From Flemingiibacterium sp045579745 (GTDB lineage Bacteria > Bacillota > Clostridia > Oscillospirales > CAG-272), in the NCBI GenBank assembly GCA_045579745.1, contig JAZNMQ010000063.1, positions 1 to 6,886 on the forward strand: DNA of 6,886 nt, given 5' to 3'. Of the stretch, positions 1-6,035 are shown piece by piece; position 1 is the stretch's first letter, and every line of letters begins with the position of its first letter. A program made the translations under genes and the position numbers. The notes under the pieces are model-generated. The model saw nothing but the letters and a program-made list of their open reading frames with translations. It ran no database searches and had not been told where the DNA came from.

Positions 1-1280
1 TCAAAACGCCAATCGCTGATCTGCAAATTGTCAATTACCATGGTTTCGGTATCTGTGTGGTCGGTCAACACATGAATATGCGGATGCTCTCCGTAGAAGC
101 GTCTGAGCTGTGTTCCTACACGCAGATTTCTTTGTTCTTCGCCAAGAGACACTACAATATAGTCGGGAGATATCGCCGAGAGTGCTTTCGGGAAGCTGTC
201 TGTTTCGATATCGACAGTTACAAAAGATATGTGATAACGCTCGGCAAGTCCGGAGCATTGCTTTTCAAGCTTTGCGGCGGCATATTCAGCATTTCGGTCA
301 AGGACATGAAAACGAACATCGATGTTCTCACCGAGCCGTGAGCACCAAAGTGCTGTTTTCAAAATTTCCATACCGATATTGCCTGCACCCACAAGCATAA
401 ATTCAAGTTTTCCGCCTTTTACTGCATCGAACAGAGGATATTTCCTCATAAGTCCCATGGAGATCAGCCGTTCTTCATTAACAAGACGGATATCTATTTT
501 TTCATCAATATTATCAAATACTACCGAGGAAATTTCATCTTTGGAATAGAGCCATATTTTGATCTTTTCACCACCTATTTTATCGTATTTTTCAAATAGG
601 TGTATGGCATCTTTGAGGTTTTTGCCGCTGTCGGGCTTCAGCAGATAGTAGGTTCTTGTTTTCTTCAAGGAATGTCTGACCTCACCTACCGCCATATCAA
701 GTACATAACCGCCCACGGCACGAACACGCTCTGCAAATTCTCTTTGTTCTTCGAGCTTTTCGGCATCTCCGATAAATACAAACACGCTCTTTTTGTTCGA
801 TGCGTAGATGCTTTCAGCCAAGCAGAGCGTTCTCTCGTTGACATCCGAGAATATGTGCGACTGTCTGAATGTAGAGCGGATTCTATATATAAACGCAGTA
901 AATTTGCTTTCAAAAAAGGACAATGTAATTCCGATGGTGAACAACGGAGATATGACATGAAGAATAATCAGTATGGTTTTATATGCCTCCATATAGGAAA
1001 CTGTATATTCGGCACTTAGTAATTCAAAGATTGCCAATGGGTCTGATGCAACCACAGCCGATGCCATTACCTGAAGCAGTGCAAACGGAACCGAAAGCAC
1101 GCCGCTCTCTACGATTGCATAAGGATAGATGAAAAAGAAGAGAGAGGCAAACACACCGATACCTATGGCTCTGATGACTGATTTTCCGTCTTTGCGGTAT
1201 CGTATTGCAAAAAATGCCGCCACAGCCCAGCACAGAATGCCAAGGCACAGGCATATTGTCATGATCAAATTCTTATCCAT
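1..1280 (-). CDS. Membrane protein with tandem Rossmann/RCK-like (TrkA-N type) cytoplasmic region, C-terminus beyond window
   Basis: An uninterrupted frame of 426 codons runs from an ATG at 1280 to the left edge with no stop, so the C-terminus is missing. A GAGG at 1289-1292, 8 nt upstream, supports the start. Hydrophobic segments lie at about residues 5-26, 35-57, 61-85 and 100-123. No TVGYG-type potassium selectivity filter is visible. The soluble part starts near 140 with HIFSDVNERTLCLAES, then a first alpha/beta unit (about 163-270) without a glycine-rich loop. A second unit at about 291-426 has the strand-loop-helix LVGAGNIGMEIL (296-307) followed by HVLDR (325-329), whose Asp is placed to bind the adenosine ribose of NAD(H). 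Two such halves after membrane helices resemble RCK/TrkA-N regulated channels and CASTOR/POLLUX-like proteins (family knowledge). Transport activity and ligand are inferred. It lies 12 bp after the 98-aa gene, in the same operon. An off-window regulatory domain is possible. Confidence 0.85.
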   Translation of the reverse strand, partial: MDKNLIMTICLCLGILCWAVAAFFAIRYRKDGKSVIRAIGIGVFASLFFFIYPYAIVESGVLSVPFALLQVMASAVVASDPLAIFELLSAEYTVSYMEAYKTILIILHVISPLFTIGITLSFFESKFTAFIYRIRSTFRQSHIFSDVNERTLCLAESIYASNKKSVFVFIGDAEKLEEQREFAERVRAVGGYVLDMAVGEVRHSLKKTRTYYLLKPDSGKNLKDAIHLFEKYDKIGGEKIKIWLYSKDEISSVVFDNIDEKIDIRLVNEERLISMGLMRKYPLFDAVKGGKLEFMLVGAGNIGMEILKTALWCSRLGENIDVRFHVLDRNAEYAAAKLEKQCSGLAERYHISFVTVDIETDSFPKALSAISPDYIVVSLGEEQRNLRVGTQLRRFYGEHPHIHVLTDHTDTETMVIDNLQISDWRF

Positions 1281-1292
1281 CTATCCTACCTC

Positions 1293-1589
1293 TTACTTCA
1301 GTTTAAATTCATAACGGTGACCGCCGTCAAAGGAACGGGGCATATAGGCAGTCTGTTCTCCCTTGTTCAGTGTCCAGCTCTTGTCAGCGGATGGGTTGTT
1401 CTCATAGTGTACGGAAAACACCACATAGTCCGCACCGACCTCATCAATGGTAAAGTTTCTTCTGCCAACACCGATTTCCGGCAGGGCACCTACTTCACAA
1501 ACAAAGGATTCATTTGCTGTTACTCGCTCTTTGGAGCCGCCGTTTTTGCGGTCGATGCCCCAAGCGATCTCTTTAATATGTAATTTCAT
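1293..1589 (-). CDS. Hypothetical 98-aa predicted beta-rich protein
   Basis: I do not recognise this family. The protein is 98 residues, soluble, with no signal peptide, membrane segment or cysteine pair. Alternating hydrophobic stretches (MKLHIKEIAWGI, ESFVCEVGAL, ADYVVFSVHYENN, HRYEFKLK) suggest a small beta-sandwich or barrel. The start at 1589 is supported by a GAGG at 1599-1602 with 9-nt spacing, which directly follows the stop codon of the Sel1-repeat gene. The gap to that gene is only 13 bp, and the next gene starts 12 bp downstream, so it is almost certainly co-transcribed and translated between the two. Its fixed place between a scaffold protein and a membrane protein suggests a partner or accessory subunit, but that is inference only. 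Confidence 0.8.
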   Translation of the reverse strand: MKLHIKEIAWGIDRKNGGSKERVTANESFVCEVGALPEIGVGRRNFTIDEVGADYVVFSVHYENNPSADKSWTLNKGEQTAYMPRSFDGGHRYEFKLK

Positions 1590-1602
1590 ACCTCACCGCC
1601 TC

Positions 1603-3267
1603 TCAGCTGTGTCCTATACCGCTCATCCAAAGATAGCGATTTGCTTTTTCTTGATCGGGCGCTATATGTTCCAAGCCGTCTCTGTAAATCTCATACAGGC
1701 GAAGCATTGACGGCAAAACGCCTTGCTCGGCAGAAGCGGTATAATATTCGATTGCACGGTTGATGTCCTTTGCAACGCCCACGCCGTTTTCAAGGAGACG
1801 AGCCGTTAAATACATGGCAGAGTCATTACCTTCGCCGGAAGCCGATTCTGCAAAGTGAAATGCTTCTTTGGCATCCTTTTGAACGGGGTATCCGATATAA
1901 TATGCAATTGCCACATTGTACATAGAATTGCCGTCGCCTGCCTCAGCGGCAAGCTTGATCCATGCAAATTGCTTTTTATGGCGATCGGACAAGTCTGCCG
2001 ACACCTCAAGGTCGGTGCCTTCTTTTCTCATCGCCGTCAGCCAAAAGTCCTCATCACCGTCTTTGAGTGTAAGACTTCCAAGCTTGACAATGGCGGAAAT
2101 GGAGCCCTTGTCCGCGGCTCTACGCAAATGCCTCTCGGCAAGTGAAGGATTGTAGGTATCTGTTTCTTTGCAAAGGTATTTATTTGCTTCGGCAAGCAGA
2201 GCATCTACTTGTCCGTGCTCCAATGCTTTGTCATACCACATCTGTGCTTCATCAAGGTACTCACGCTTGAGAGCGCTATTATAAAGCCACCACATGGCAT
2301 CGGCATTGCCTTTGTCTGCTTGCTCGGTCAAAATTTCTATCATGGGACGGGTATCAAAACCGTCAGAGAGGCGTGAAACGGCCTTTTTGTCACCGAGTCC
2401 TGCGGCTTTTTCGCACATGGCTTTTGCTTCTTCGCCCTCTATTTCCGCCGCACCGTTGTCGTGAAGCTCCACGATCTCCATGCAAGCTCTTGCGTTGGAT
2501 GCTGCCGCCGCACTGCGCAGAAGCTCCATTCCCTCTGCAAAATCGGTACATATGCCGAAGGTGCCGTATATTCGGGCAAGTCCCATGTCGGTCATGGCAT
2601 CGGAATTTTCCATTGTTACGGCTTTATTGAGCGGAGCGAACACTCGGCTCCACTCTCCGCTTTCCATATAATGCTGTGCCTCGCCGTAAGCACGCTCGCC
2701 TTCAATAATCTTCTTTTTACGGCAAGCCTTTTCACGGTCAGATACTCTCCAGCCGAGATCTACTTGGGAATAACATTTTTCCGCCTCGTTCCACCTGCCG
2801 CAGAGCTCTGCAAGAAAGCCTTTTCTTAATATTAGATCATAATCGTGCGCTAAATCTTCATCAATTTTCACCGTATAGGTTTCGCCAAACTGCATTTGGA
2901 CGAGCTGTTCCATTGTAAAATGGTCGCCTGCGAATTCGGCATCTTTTTCATTGCCTAATGGGAAATCACCGTCAAATGCGGCATTTTCCGCACAGTACCG
3001 CTCGCTTTCTTCTTCGTAAAAAGCGGGATCGCAATCTGCCCAGCCTTGTCTGACGGGCTTTTTCTTTTCCTCGGTCGGCACAAAACGGCTGATACATAAT
3101 TCCGCCGCACGCTTTGCGCGGTCGATTAGGAGAGCACCAAGCTCTTCATGCACGGGATTGTTACGGATATACTTTTCATATTCCGCGATCCATTTGTCAC
3201 GAATAGCGTACACCTCGTCCTCGGTCATTCCGACAGGATTGATATTTAATACAATTGATGGGCACAT
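1603..3267 (-). CDS. Sel1-like repeat (SLR/TPR-type) protein, 554 aa
   Basis: A 554-residue soluble protein without signal peptide or membrane helix. Residues 1-150 are helical and acidic with no recognised domain. From about 145 to 545 come degenerate TPR/Sel1-like helical pairs. The clearest units are NSMYNVAIAYYIGYPVQKDA (447-466) and AMYLTARLLENGVGVAKD (484-501) followed by INRAIEYYTASAEQG (502-516). Earlier units include ADKGNADAMWWLYN (317-330) and AADKGSISAIVKLGS (384-398). Sel1 repeats form curved alpha solenoids that act as protein-interaction scaffolds in signalling and envelope complexes (family knowledge), so an adaptor role in the cytoplasm is the best reading; the partner is unknown. 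The ATG at 3267 has a strong AAAGGAGG at 3277-3284. It appears to be the first gene of a promoter-proximal unit with the 98-aa protein and the Rossmann membrane protein. Confidence 0.92.
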   Translation of the reverse strand: MCPSIVLNINPVGMTEDEVYAIRDKWIAEYEKYIRNNPVHEELGALLIDRAKRAAELCISRFVPTEEKKKPVRQGWADCDPAFYEEESERYCAENAAFDGDFPLGNEKDAEFAGDHFTMEQLVQMQFGETYTVKIDEDLAHDYDLILRKGFLAELCGRWNEAEKCYSQVDLGWRVSDREKACRKKKIIEGERAYGEAQHYMESGEWSRVFAPLNKAVTMENSDAMTDMGLARIYGTFGICTDFAEGMELLRSAAAASNARACMEIVELHDNGAAEIEGEEAKAMCEKAAGLGDKKAVSRLSDGFDTRPMIEILTEQADKGNADAMWWLYNSALKREYLDEAQMWYDKALEHGQVDALLAEANKYLCKETDTYNPSLAERHLRRAADKGSISAIVKLGSLTLKDGDEDFWLTAMRKEGTDLEVSADLSDRHKKQFAWIKLAAEAGDGNSMYNVAIAYYIGYPVQKDAKEAFHFAESASGEGNDSAMYLTARLLENGVGVAKDINRAIEYYTASAEQGVLPSMLRLYEIYRDGLEHIAPDQEKANRYLWMSGIGHS

Positions 3268-3276
3268 AGATGCATT

Positions 3277-3284
3277 CCTCCTTT
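3277..3284 (-). promoter_or_regulatory. Shine-Dalgarno of the Sel1-repeat gene
   Basis: The minus strand reads AAAGGAGG with about 9 nt to the ATG at 3267. This near-consensus site fixes the start of the Sel1-repeat gene in preference to the internal ATG at codon 14. Confidence 0.8.
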
Positions 3285-3292
3285 CTGACCAT

Positions 3293-3301
3293 AGTATAGC
3301 A
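3293..3301 (-). promoter_or_regulatory. Probable sigma-A extended -10 promoter for the Sel1-repeat operon
   Basis: In the 73-bp gap before the Sel1-repeat gene the minus strand reads TGCTATACT, an extended -10 (TGn plus TATACT, one mismatch to TATAAT). No good -35 lies 16-18 bp upstream, which fits an extended -10 promoter. Transcription would begin near 3286 and give a leader of about 20 nt that starts just before the SD. No operator or riboswitch could fit in so short a leader. Confidence 0.5.
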
Positions 3302-3319
3302 CATTCAGTTTTTCATATG

Positions 3320-3336
3320 GTCGCCGCAGAAGCGAC
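3320..3336 (-). other. Short inverted repeat between the two gene blocks
   Basis: GTCGC and GCGAC are separated by 7 nt, directly after the zinc-ribbon stop codon and before the promoter of the Sel1-repeat gene. On the minus strand it is followed by CATATG and not by a T-run, so it is not a canonical intrinsic terminator. It could be a weak terminator, an mRNA 3'-end stabiliser, a protein-binding site, or chance. Confidence 0.3.
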
Positions 3337-3340
3337 AATT

Positions 3341-3541
3341 TTATTTCTCTGTACTATCTTCTGCGGTTTGCTTGAGTGCTTCCTTATAAAGCGTATCAAA
3401 AACATCTTTTTCGTCCGCAAGAACTCGTCCGCAATCACAGCAAACTGTTTTTTCGGGGCGGCGACCAAAGGGATCACCATTGTCGCCGCCGATTGTTTTT
3501 ACATTACGAGAGCCGCAAAATTTGCAAATAAAATTCATCAT
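3341..3541 (-). CDS. Small zinc-ribbon protein, 66 aa
   Basis: The protein has two CxxC knuckles: C6-K-F-C9 (FICKFCGS) and C34-C-D-C37 (VCCDCGRVL), 24 residues apart, the classical layout of a zinc ribbon that binds one Zn(II). Between them lies the glycine-rich GGDNGDPFGRRPEK; the C-terminal third is a charged helix. Zinc ribbons of this size bind nucleic acid or proteins; nothing here distinguishes the two, and there is no catalytic domain. The first ATG (3541) overlaps the TGA of the 24-aa ORF as ATGA and has no good SD of its own, so translation is probably coupled to that ORF. A second ATG follows immediately at 3538. It is the last gene of the upstream block. Confidence 0.85.
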   Translation of the reverse strand: MMNFICKFCGSRNVKTIGGDNGDPFGRRPEKTVCCDCGRVLADEKDVFDTLYKEALKQTAEDSTEK

Positions 3542-3612
3542 TTATACTCGTTCAACTCATAGTCCCTATCGAAAGGGCGCAAATAATCATACATACAATC
3601 GTCTGTTGCCAT
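3538..3612 (-). CDS. 24-aa microprotein coupled to the zinc-ribbon gene
   Basis: A short frame, ATG at 3612 to TGA at 3538, encodes MATDDCMYDY followed by LRPFDRDYELNEYK. An AAGGAG at 3619-3624 stands 6 nt before the ATG, as good as any SD in the window, and no other start lies within reach of it. The TGA overlaps the zinc-ribbon ATG (ATGA). The peptide is acidic and rich in Tyr and Asp, with no signal or membrane helix. It may be a functional small protein, or a leader ORF that delivers ribosomes to the zinc-ribbon gene. The SD itself overlaps the stop codon of the lipoprotein gene. Confidence 0.65.
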   Translation of the reverse strand: MATDDCMYDYLRPFDRDYELNEYK

Positions 3613-3618
3613 GATCTT

Positions 3619-3624
3619 CTCCTT
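3619..3624 (-). promoter_or_regulatory. Shine-Dalgarno of the 24-aa microprotein
   Basis: The minus strand reads AAGGAG, overlapping the TAA stop of the lipoprotein frame, with 6 nt to the ATG at 3612. It is the main evidence that the 24-aa ORF is translated. Confidence 0.7.
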
Positions 3625-5317
3625 ATTTTTCTACAACAATGTCATAAATGGCAAATTCCGACGAGGTTCCGTCATCGCAGGCCAGCCAGAACACAAGCTG
3701 CTCTGTATTCTCGATTTCAACAGTATAGGTTGTAGGCTCCATACCCTTGGTCACGGTGATTTCCTTCACCACTGTGTCATCGGTGCCGATTAGGAGTTTG
3801 TCCGTAGTGCTCATGCCGGCTTGCTGTACCCTTCCTGTGTCGGCAACGGTAAATGTAACCTTCTTGAACTGTCCTTGTAGGTCAAACATGGCAAAGGAAT
3901 TTTCCGCCGCAATATCAGCTGCCAATAGGACCGCACCGCCGGCAATGCCGGGCATTACAAAGGGGACTATCATCTCGGCAATCATCGCATCTGCCGCACT
4001 TGTACCGCCGAATACACCTATTAAATCCATATGAACACTTGTCTGAAGCAGGAAGCCGGCATACTTCTTTTCGCCGTTGATCGTAAAATATTCCTGCTTG
4101 GTGCTTCCGTCAAATACCACCTGATCGGTGTAATCATCCATTTGGCTGTCTACGGATTTATGGTTGGAAACATAGGTAATGTACGGTCTGATATTCTCAA
4201 CAAGCGGCATTGTATCCGGATAATCGTAATCAGGATCCGGGAACAAATCGTTTTCGGTAACTTCATTTCGGTAAACGACCATATTCGCCAAACCGAAGGT
4301 AGGTCTGACCAGCATTTCGCTTCCGGCAAGCTCCATCTTCAATTCCTTGCAGTTTTTAAGCTCAATTGTGTATTCTTGGGGCAGACTGAGTGCCGAAAGC
4401 TTTATGCTCTGAGACAGCTCGCCGTCCAAGTAGATATGCAGAGTTTCATCCTTGACAAGCTGTGTTTTGTCCAAAATTCCCGCAACAAAGGTCAAATATT
4501 TGAACTCTCCCTCCAAATTGAAGCAAATATGCGCGCCGGTGTTGCCCATCAGGAAGCTGTTGGAGGCAAGCAGGGCGATGCCTTCGTTATATTTCCGTCC
4601 TGCCATCGAGAAGGTGCGATACTGAGTAGAGCCATCATACAAGGGTTCTTCCACATGACTTGCTACAAGGTAGGGCGGAATATTGGAAATGAGCTTGCAT
4701 ACATCGGGCAAATTGCTGATATCAGAGCTGCCGCCGACAGTAAGGTCGCCCTCACTCTTTCCGAGGAAAGCATCGTATACGGCAACGGTATGGGTGCCTC
4801 CCTCGCTGTACTTGAATTCAAACTTAACCACTTCTGCGTTTCCGATGTCCACAGTATAGGTTTTGGGCAGGCTGTCGCTGCTCACTAATTCTTCGTGCAC
4901 ACGCTTTCGGTCGGCGTACACAGATACCCAAGAGTAGCCGGGTGTTTTGTTTTCCACATTCAGTGTTCCTGCAGAAAATGTAAGATACCTGTACTGCCCC
5001 TCTGCGTTAAAGTAGAAGGTGGTGACATCCTCACCGGATATGGGCATAGACATCTGTGCGGTAAATGCTTCATAATGGGATTTACCTGCAATTTGTGCCG
5101 GCTCATAGGTAAAGGCTTTTTTGGCGTAGTAGGTGGTCATGTAGGCTTCCAGTGCTTTGAATTCTTCGGTGCCCTCCTCAATCTTCGTTTCGGTATAGAG
5201 AGCATAATCTGTCATCTGCCACAAATAAGGCAACAGGTCTTTTATAAGCTGAACCTTGTTTTTTGATGTATCCGGAGTGTGTCCCGTCACCGCAGGCTCT
5301 CCATCCCAAACCGTCAT
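3623..5317 (-). CDS. C-terminal part of NPCBM-like multi-module lipoprotein (downstream of a frameshift)
   Basis: This 564-residue frame is the continuation of the lipoprotein gene at 5346-5873 and not an independent gene. The ATG at 5317 has no SD, and the frame is open upstream to 5362, encoding REGCNDVYVAE just before the Met, which completes the first module. Three further modules follow at about residues 21-190, 202-350 and 370-564. Each has an N-terminal LxxxxPYL/I helix, a strand pattern such as FNLEGEFKYLTFVAG, a dG/sv strand, then YTVDI or YTIEL and a final xxVYDxxV strand. The pattern, with DGSTxxxxFxxxGxKYxxG, matches NPCBM (novel putative carbohydrate-binding module) beta-sandwiches. 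Module 4 carries a hydrophobic insertion at about 432-471. No glycosidase or other enzyme domain is present. The role would be extracytoplasmic binding, possibly of glycans (inference). Confidence 0.8.
   Translation of the reverse strand: MTVWDGEPAVTGHTPDTSKNKVQLIKDLLPYLWQMTDYALYTETKIEEGTEEFKALEAYMTTYYAKKAFTYEPAQIAGKSHYEAFTAQMSMPISGEDVTTFYFNAEGQYRYLTFSAGTLNVENKTPGYSWVSVYADRKRVHEELVSSDSLPKTYTVDIGNAEVVKFEFKYSEGGTHTVAVYDAFLGKSEGDLTVGGSSDISNLPDVCKLISNIPPYLVASHVEEPLYDGSTQYRTFSMAGRKYNEGIALLASNSFLMGNTGAHICFNLEGEFKYLTFVAGILDKTQLVKDETLHIYLDGELSQSIKLSALSLPQEYTIELKNCKELKMELAGSEMLVRPTFGLANMVVYRNEVTENDLFPDPDYDYPDTMPLVENIRPYITYVSNHKSVDSQMDDYTDQVVFDGSTKQEYFTINGEKKYAGFLLQTSVHMDLIGVFGGTSAADAMIAEMIVPFVMPGIAGGAVLLAADIAAENSFAMFDLQGQFKKVTFTVADTGRVQQAGMSTTDKLLIGTDDTVVKEITVTKGMEPTTYTVEIENTEQLVFWLACDDGTSSEFAIYDIVVEK
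3905..4024 (-). other. Hydrophobic, Gly/Ala-rich insertion within the fourth NPCBM-like module
   Basis: About 40 codons (residues 432-471 of the C-terminal fragment) lie between two strands that are adjacent in module 3: GIALLASNSF versus GFLLQTSVHM. The inserted stretch includes AEMIVPFVMPGIAGGAVLLA and has hardly any charge. It is long and apolar enough for a membrane-contacting hairpin or an oligomerisation element. Modules 1 to 3 lack it. Confidence 0.55.
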
Positions 5318-5345
5318 TTCGGCAACATAAACATCGTTACAACCT

Positions 5346-5365
5346 TCACGAATTAAAAATTTTTA
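5346..5365 (-). other. Frameshift site in the lipoprotein gene (A5T5 run)
   Basis: The upstream frame stops at TGA 5346-5348, and the downstream frame is closed by TAA at 5363-5365, so one indel must lie in this interval. The minus strand has AAAAATTTTT at 5355-5364. Removing one A or one T joins the frames as SELKFLIREG or SELKILIREG, which fits the matching strand of the other modules (for example VVKFEFKYSEGG). The joined protein would be about 749 aa. A sequencing or assembly error, a real null mutation, or slippage on the homopolymer are all possible. Confidence 0.8.
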
Positions 5366-5873
5366 GTTCACTCTTACCGGTCAGGTCCAACGTATAGCGC
5401 TTTGCGGTGCTGTAAGAATACACCAGCTCGTCGATAACCTGCTCGCCGTCAAGCTGCACGGAAACAATAGCGTAATAACTGTCCTGATGTCCGTTAATGC
5501 AGGCACTTCCCATGACAAAGGACAGCGTTTTGCCTGCATATGCGCTGATATCAAAAACAGCATAGCTACTGTTTTTTTCTTCAATTAAATCCTGCGTGCG
5601 GAGAAGAAATCCACCGTGATACGGATAGCCGCCCATATACATGGCTTTGGAATTCTTATCTGTATAGGTATATTCCTTGTAGTAGTTCTTTTCTGTGGGT
5701 TCCAGCTTGTTGATAAGATAGTTTTCAAAATAAGGAATATCTGAACCGGGAGTGGGTGTGGTGCTTTCCTCCGGCTCGGAATTTGGGAATGTCATGCATC
5801 CCGAGAAACTGATTGTGAATGTTGCAAGCACCAATAGCATTGCAGTCAAACGAATAAAAAATTTACTTTTCAT
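5346..5873 (-). CDS. N-terminal part of NPCBM-like lipoprotein (ends at a frameshift)
   Basis: The 175-residue frame starts with a lipoprotein signal: basic MKSKFFIR, hydrophobic core, then FSGC with the lipidated Cys at 26. The Phe at -3 of the lipobox is less usual. A Ser/Thr/Pro/Glu-rich linker (about 27-44) follows, then most of the first NPCBM-like module (about 46-171), with strands SYAVFDISAYAGKTLSFVMG and YYAIVSVQLDGEQVIDEL and the final YTLDLTGKSELK, where the frame is lost. The missing end of the module is found in the next frame downstream. The protein should be anchored to the outer face of the membrane. AAAGGAG before the ATG at 5873 (7-nt spacing) and a 21-bp gap after the 46-aa gene support the start. 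If the shift is real, only this one-module fragment is made. Confidence 0.85.
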   Translation of the reverse strand: MKSKFFIRLTAMLLVLATFTISFSGCMTFPNSEPEESTTPTPGSDIPYFENYLINKLEPTEKNYYKEYTYTDKNSKAMYMGGYPYHGGFLLRTQDLIEEKNSSYAVFDISAYAGKTLSFVMGSACINGHQDSYYAIVSVQLDGEQVIDELVYSYSTAKRYTLDLTGKSELKIFNS

Positions 5874-5894
5874 GATAAGCTCCTTTATAAGTTT

Positions 5895-6035
5895 CTAATT
5901 TTTTTCATTCTTACTAACCGATTGAATATAACAGTCATCGCCGTTACCCGTGCTTTCGGATTTTTCTGTAATATCCACACGCCTGATGTGCGTAACAGAG
6001 CATATATTTTCATTGTTTTTTATTTCATCACTCAT
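5895..6035 (-). CDS. 46-aa small hypothetical protein
   Basis: ATG at 6035 to TAG at 5895 encodes a 46-residue polar peptide beginning MSDEIKNNENICSV and ending SVSKNEKN. It has two cysteines, C12 and C35, and no signal peptide or membrane segment. The start overlaps the TGA of the 163-aa gene as ATGA, and a GGAGG at 6045-6049 stands 9 nt upstream, inside the end of that gene. It fills what would otherwise be a 158-bp gap in a tight operon, which supports it as a real gene. The next gene, the lipoprotein, starts 21 bp downstream. I do not recognise the family. In size, polarity and gene order it recalls the 24-aa ORF, though I see no sequence similarity. Confidence 0.65.
   Translation of the reverse strand: MSDEIKNNENICSVTHIRRVDITEKSESTGNGDDCYIQSVSKNEKN

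Noticed and set aside
341..354. Hairpin AGCAC-CAAA-GTGCT followed by GTTTT on the plus strand, terminator-like
   Set aside because: It lies inside the coding sequence of the Rossmann protein, there is no plus-strand gene for it to terminate, and the stem is only 5 bp.
600..1019. Plus-strand 139-codon open frame
   Set aside because: It is antisense to the membrane/Rossmann gene, whose frame is continuous and carries recognisable motifs.
4031..4888. Plus-strand 285-codon open frame
   Set aside because: It lies wholly antisense to the NPCBM-like modules, has no SD, and its translation shows no domain pattern; the minus strand explains the region.
5346..5365. Programmed -1 ribosomal frameshift at the A5T5 run
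   Set aside because: The downstream frame is +1 relative to the upstream one, so a -1 shift would not reach it, and no clear downstream hairpin stands out; an indel is simpler.
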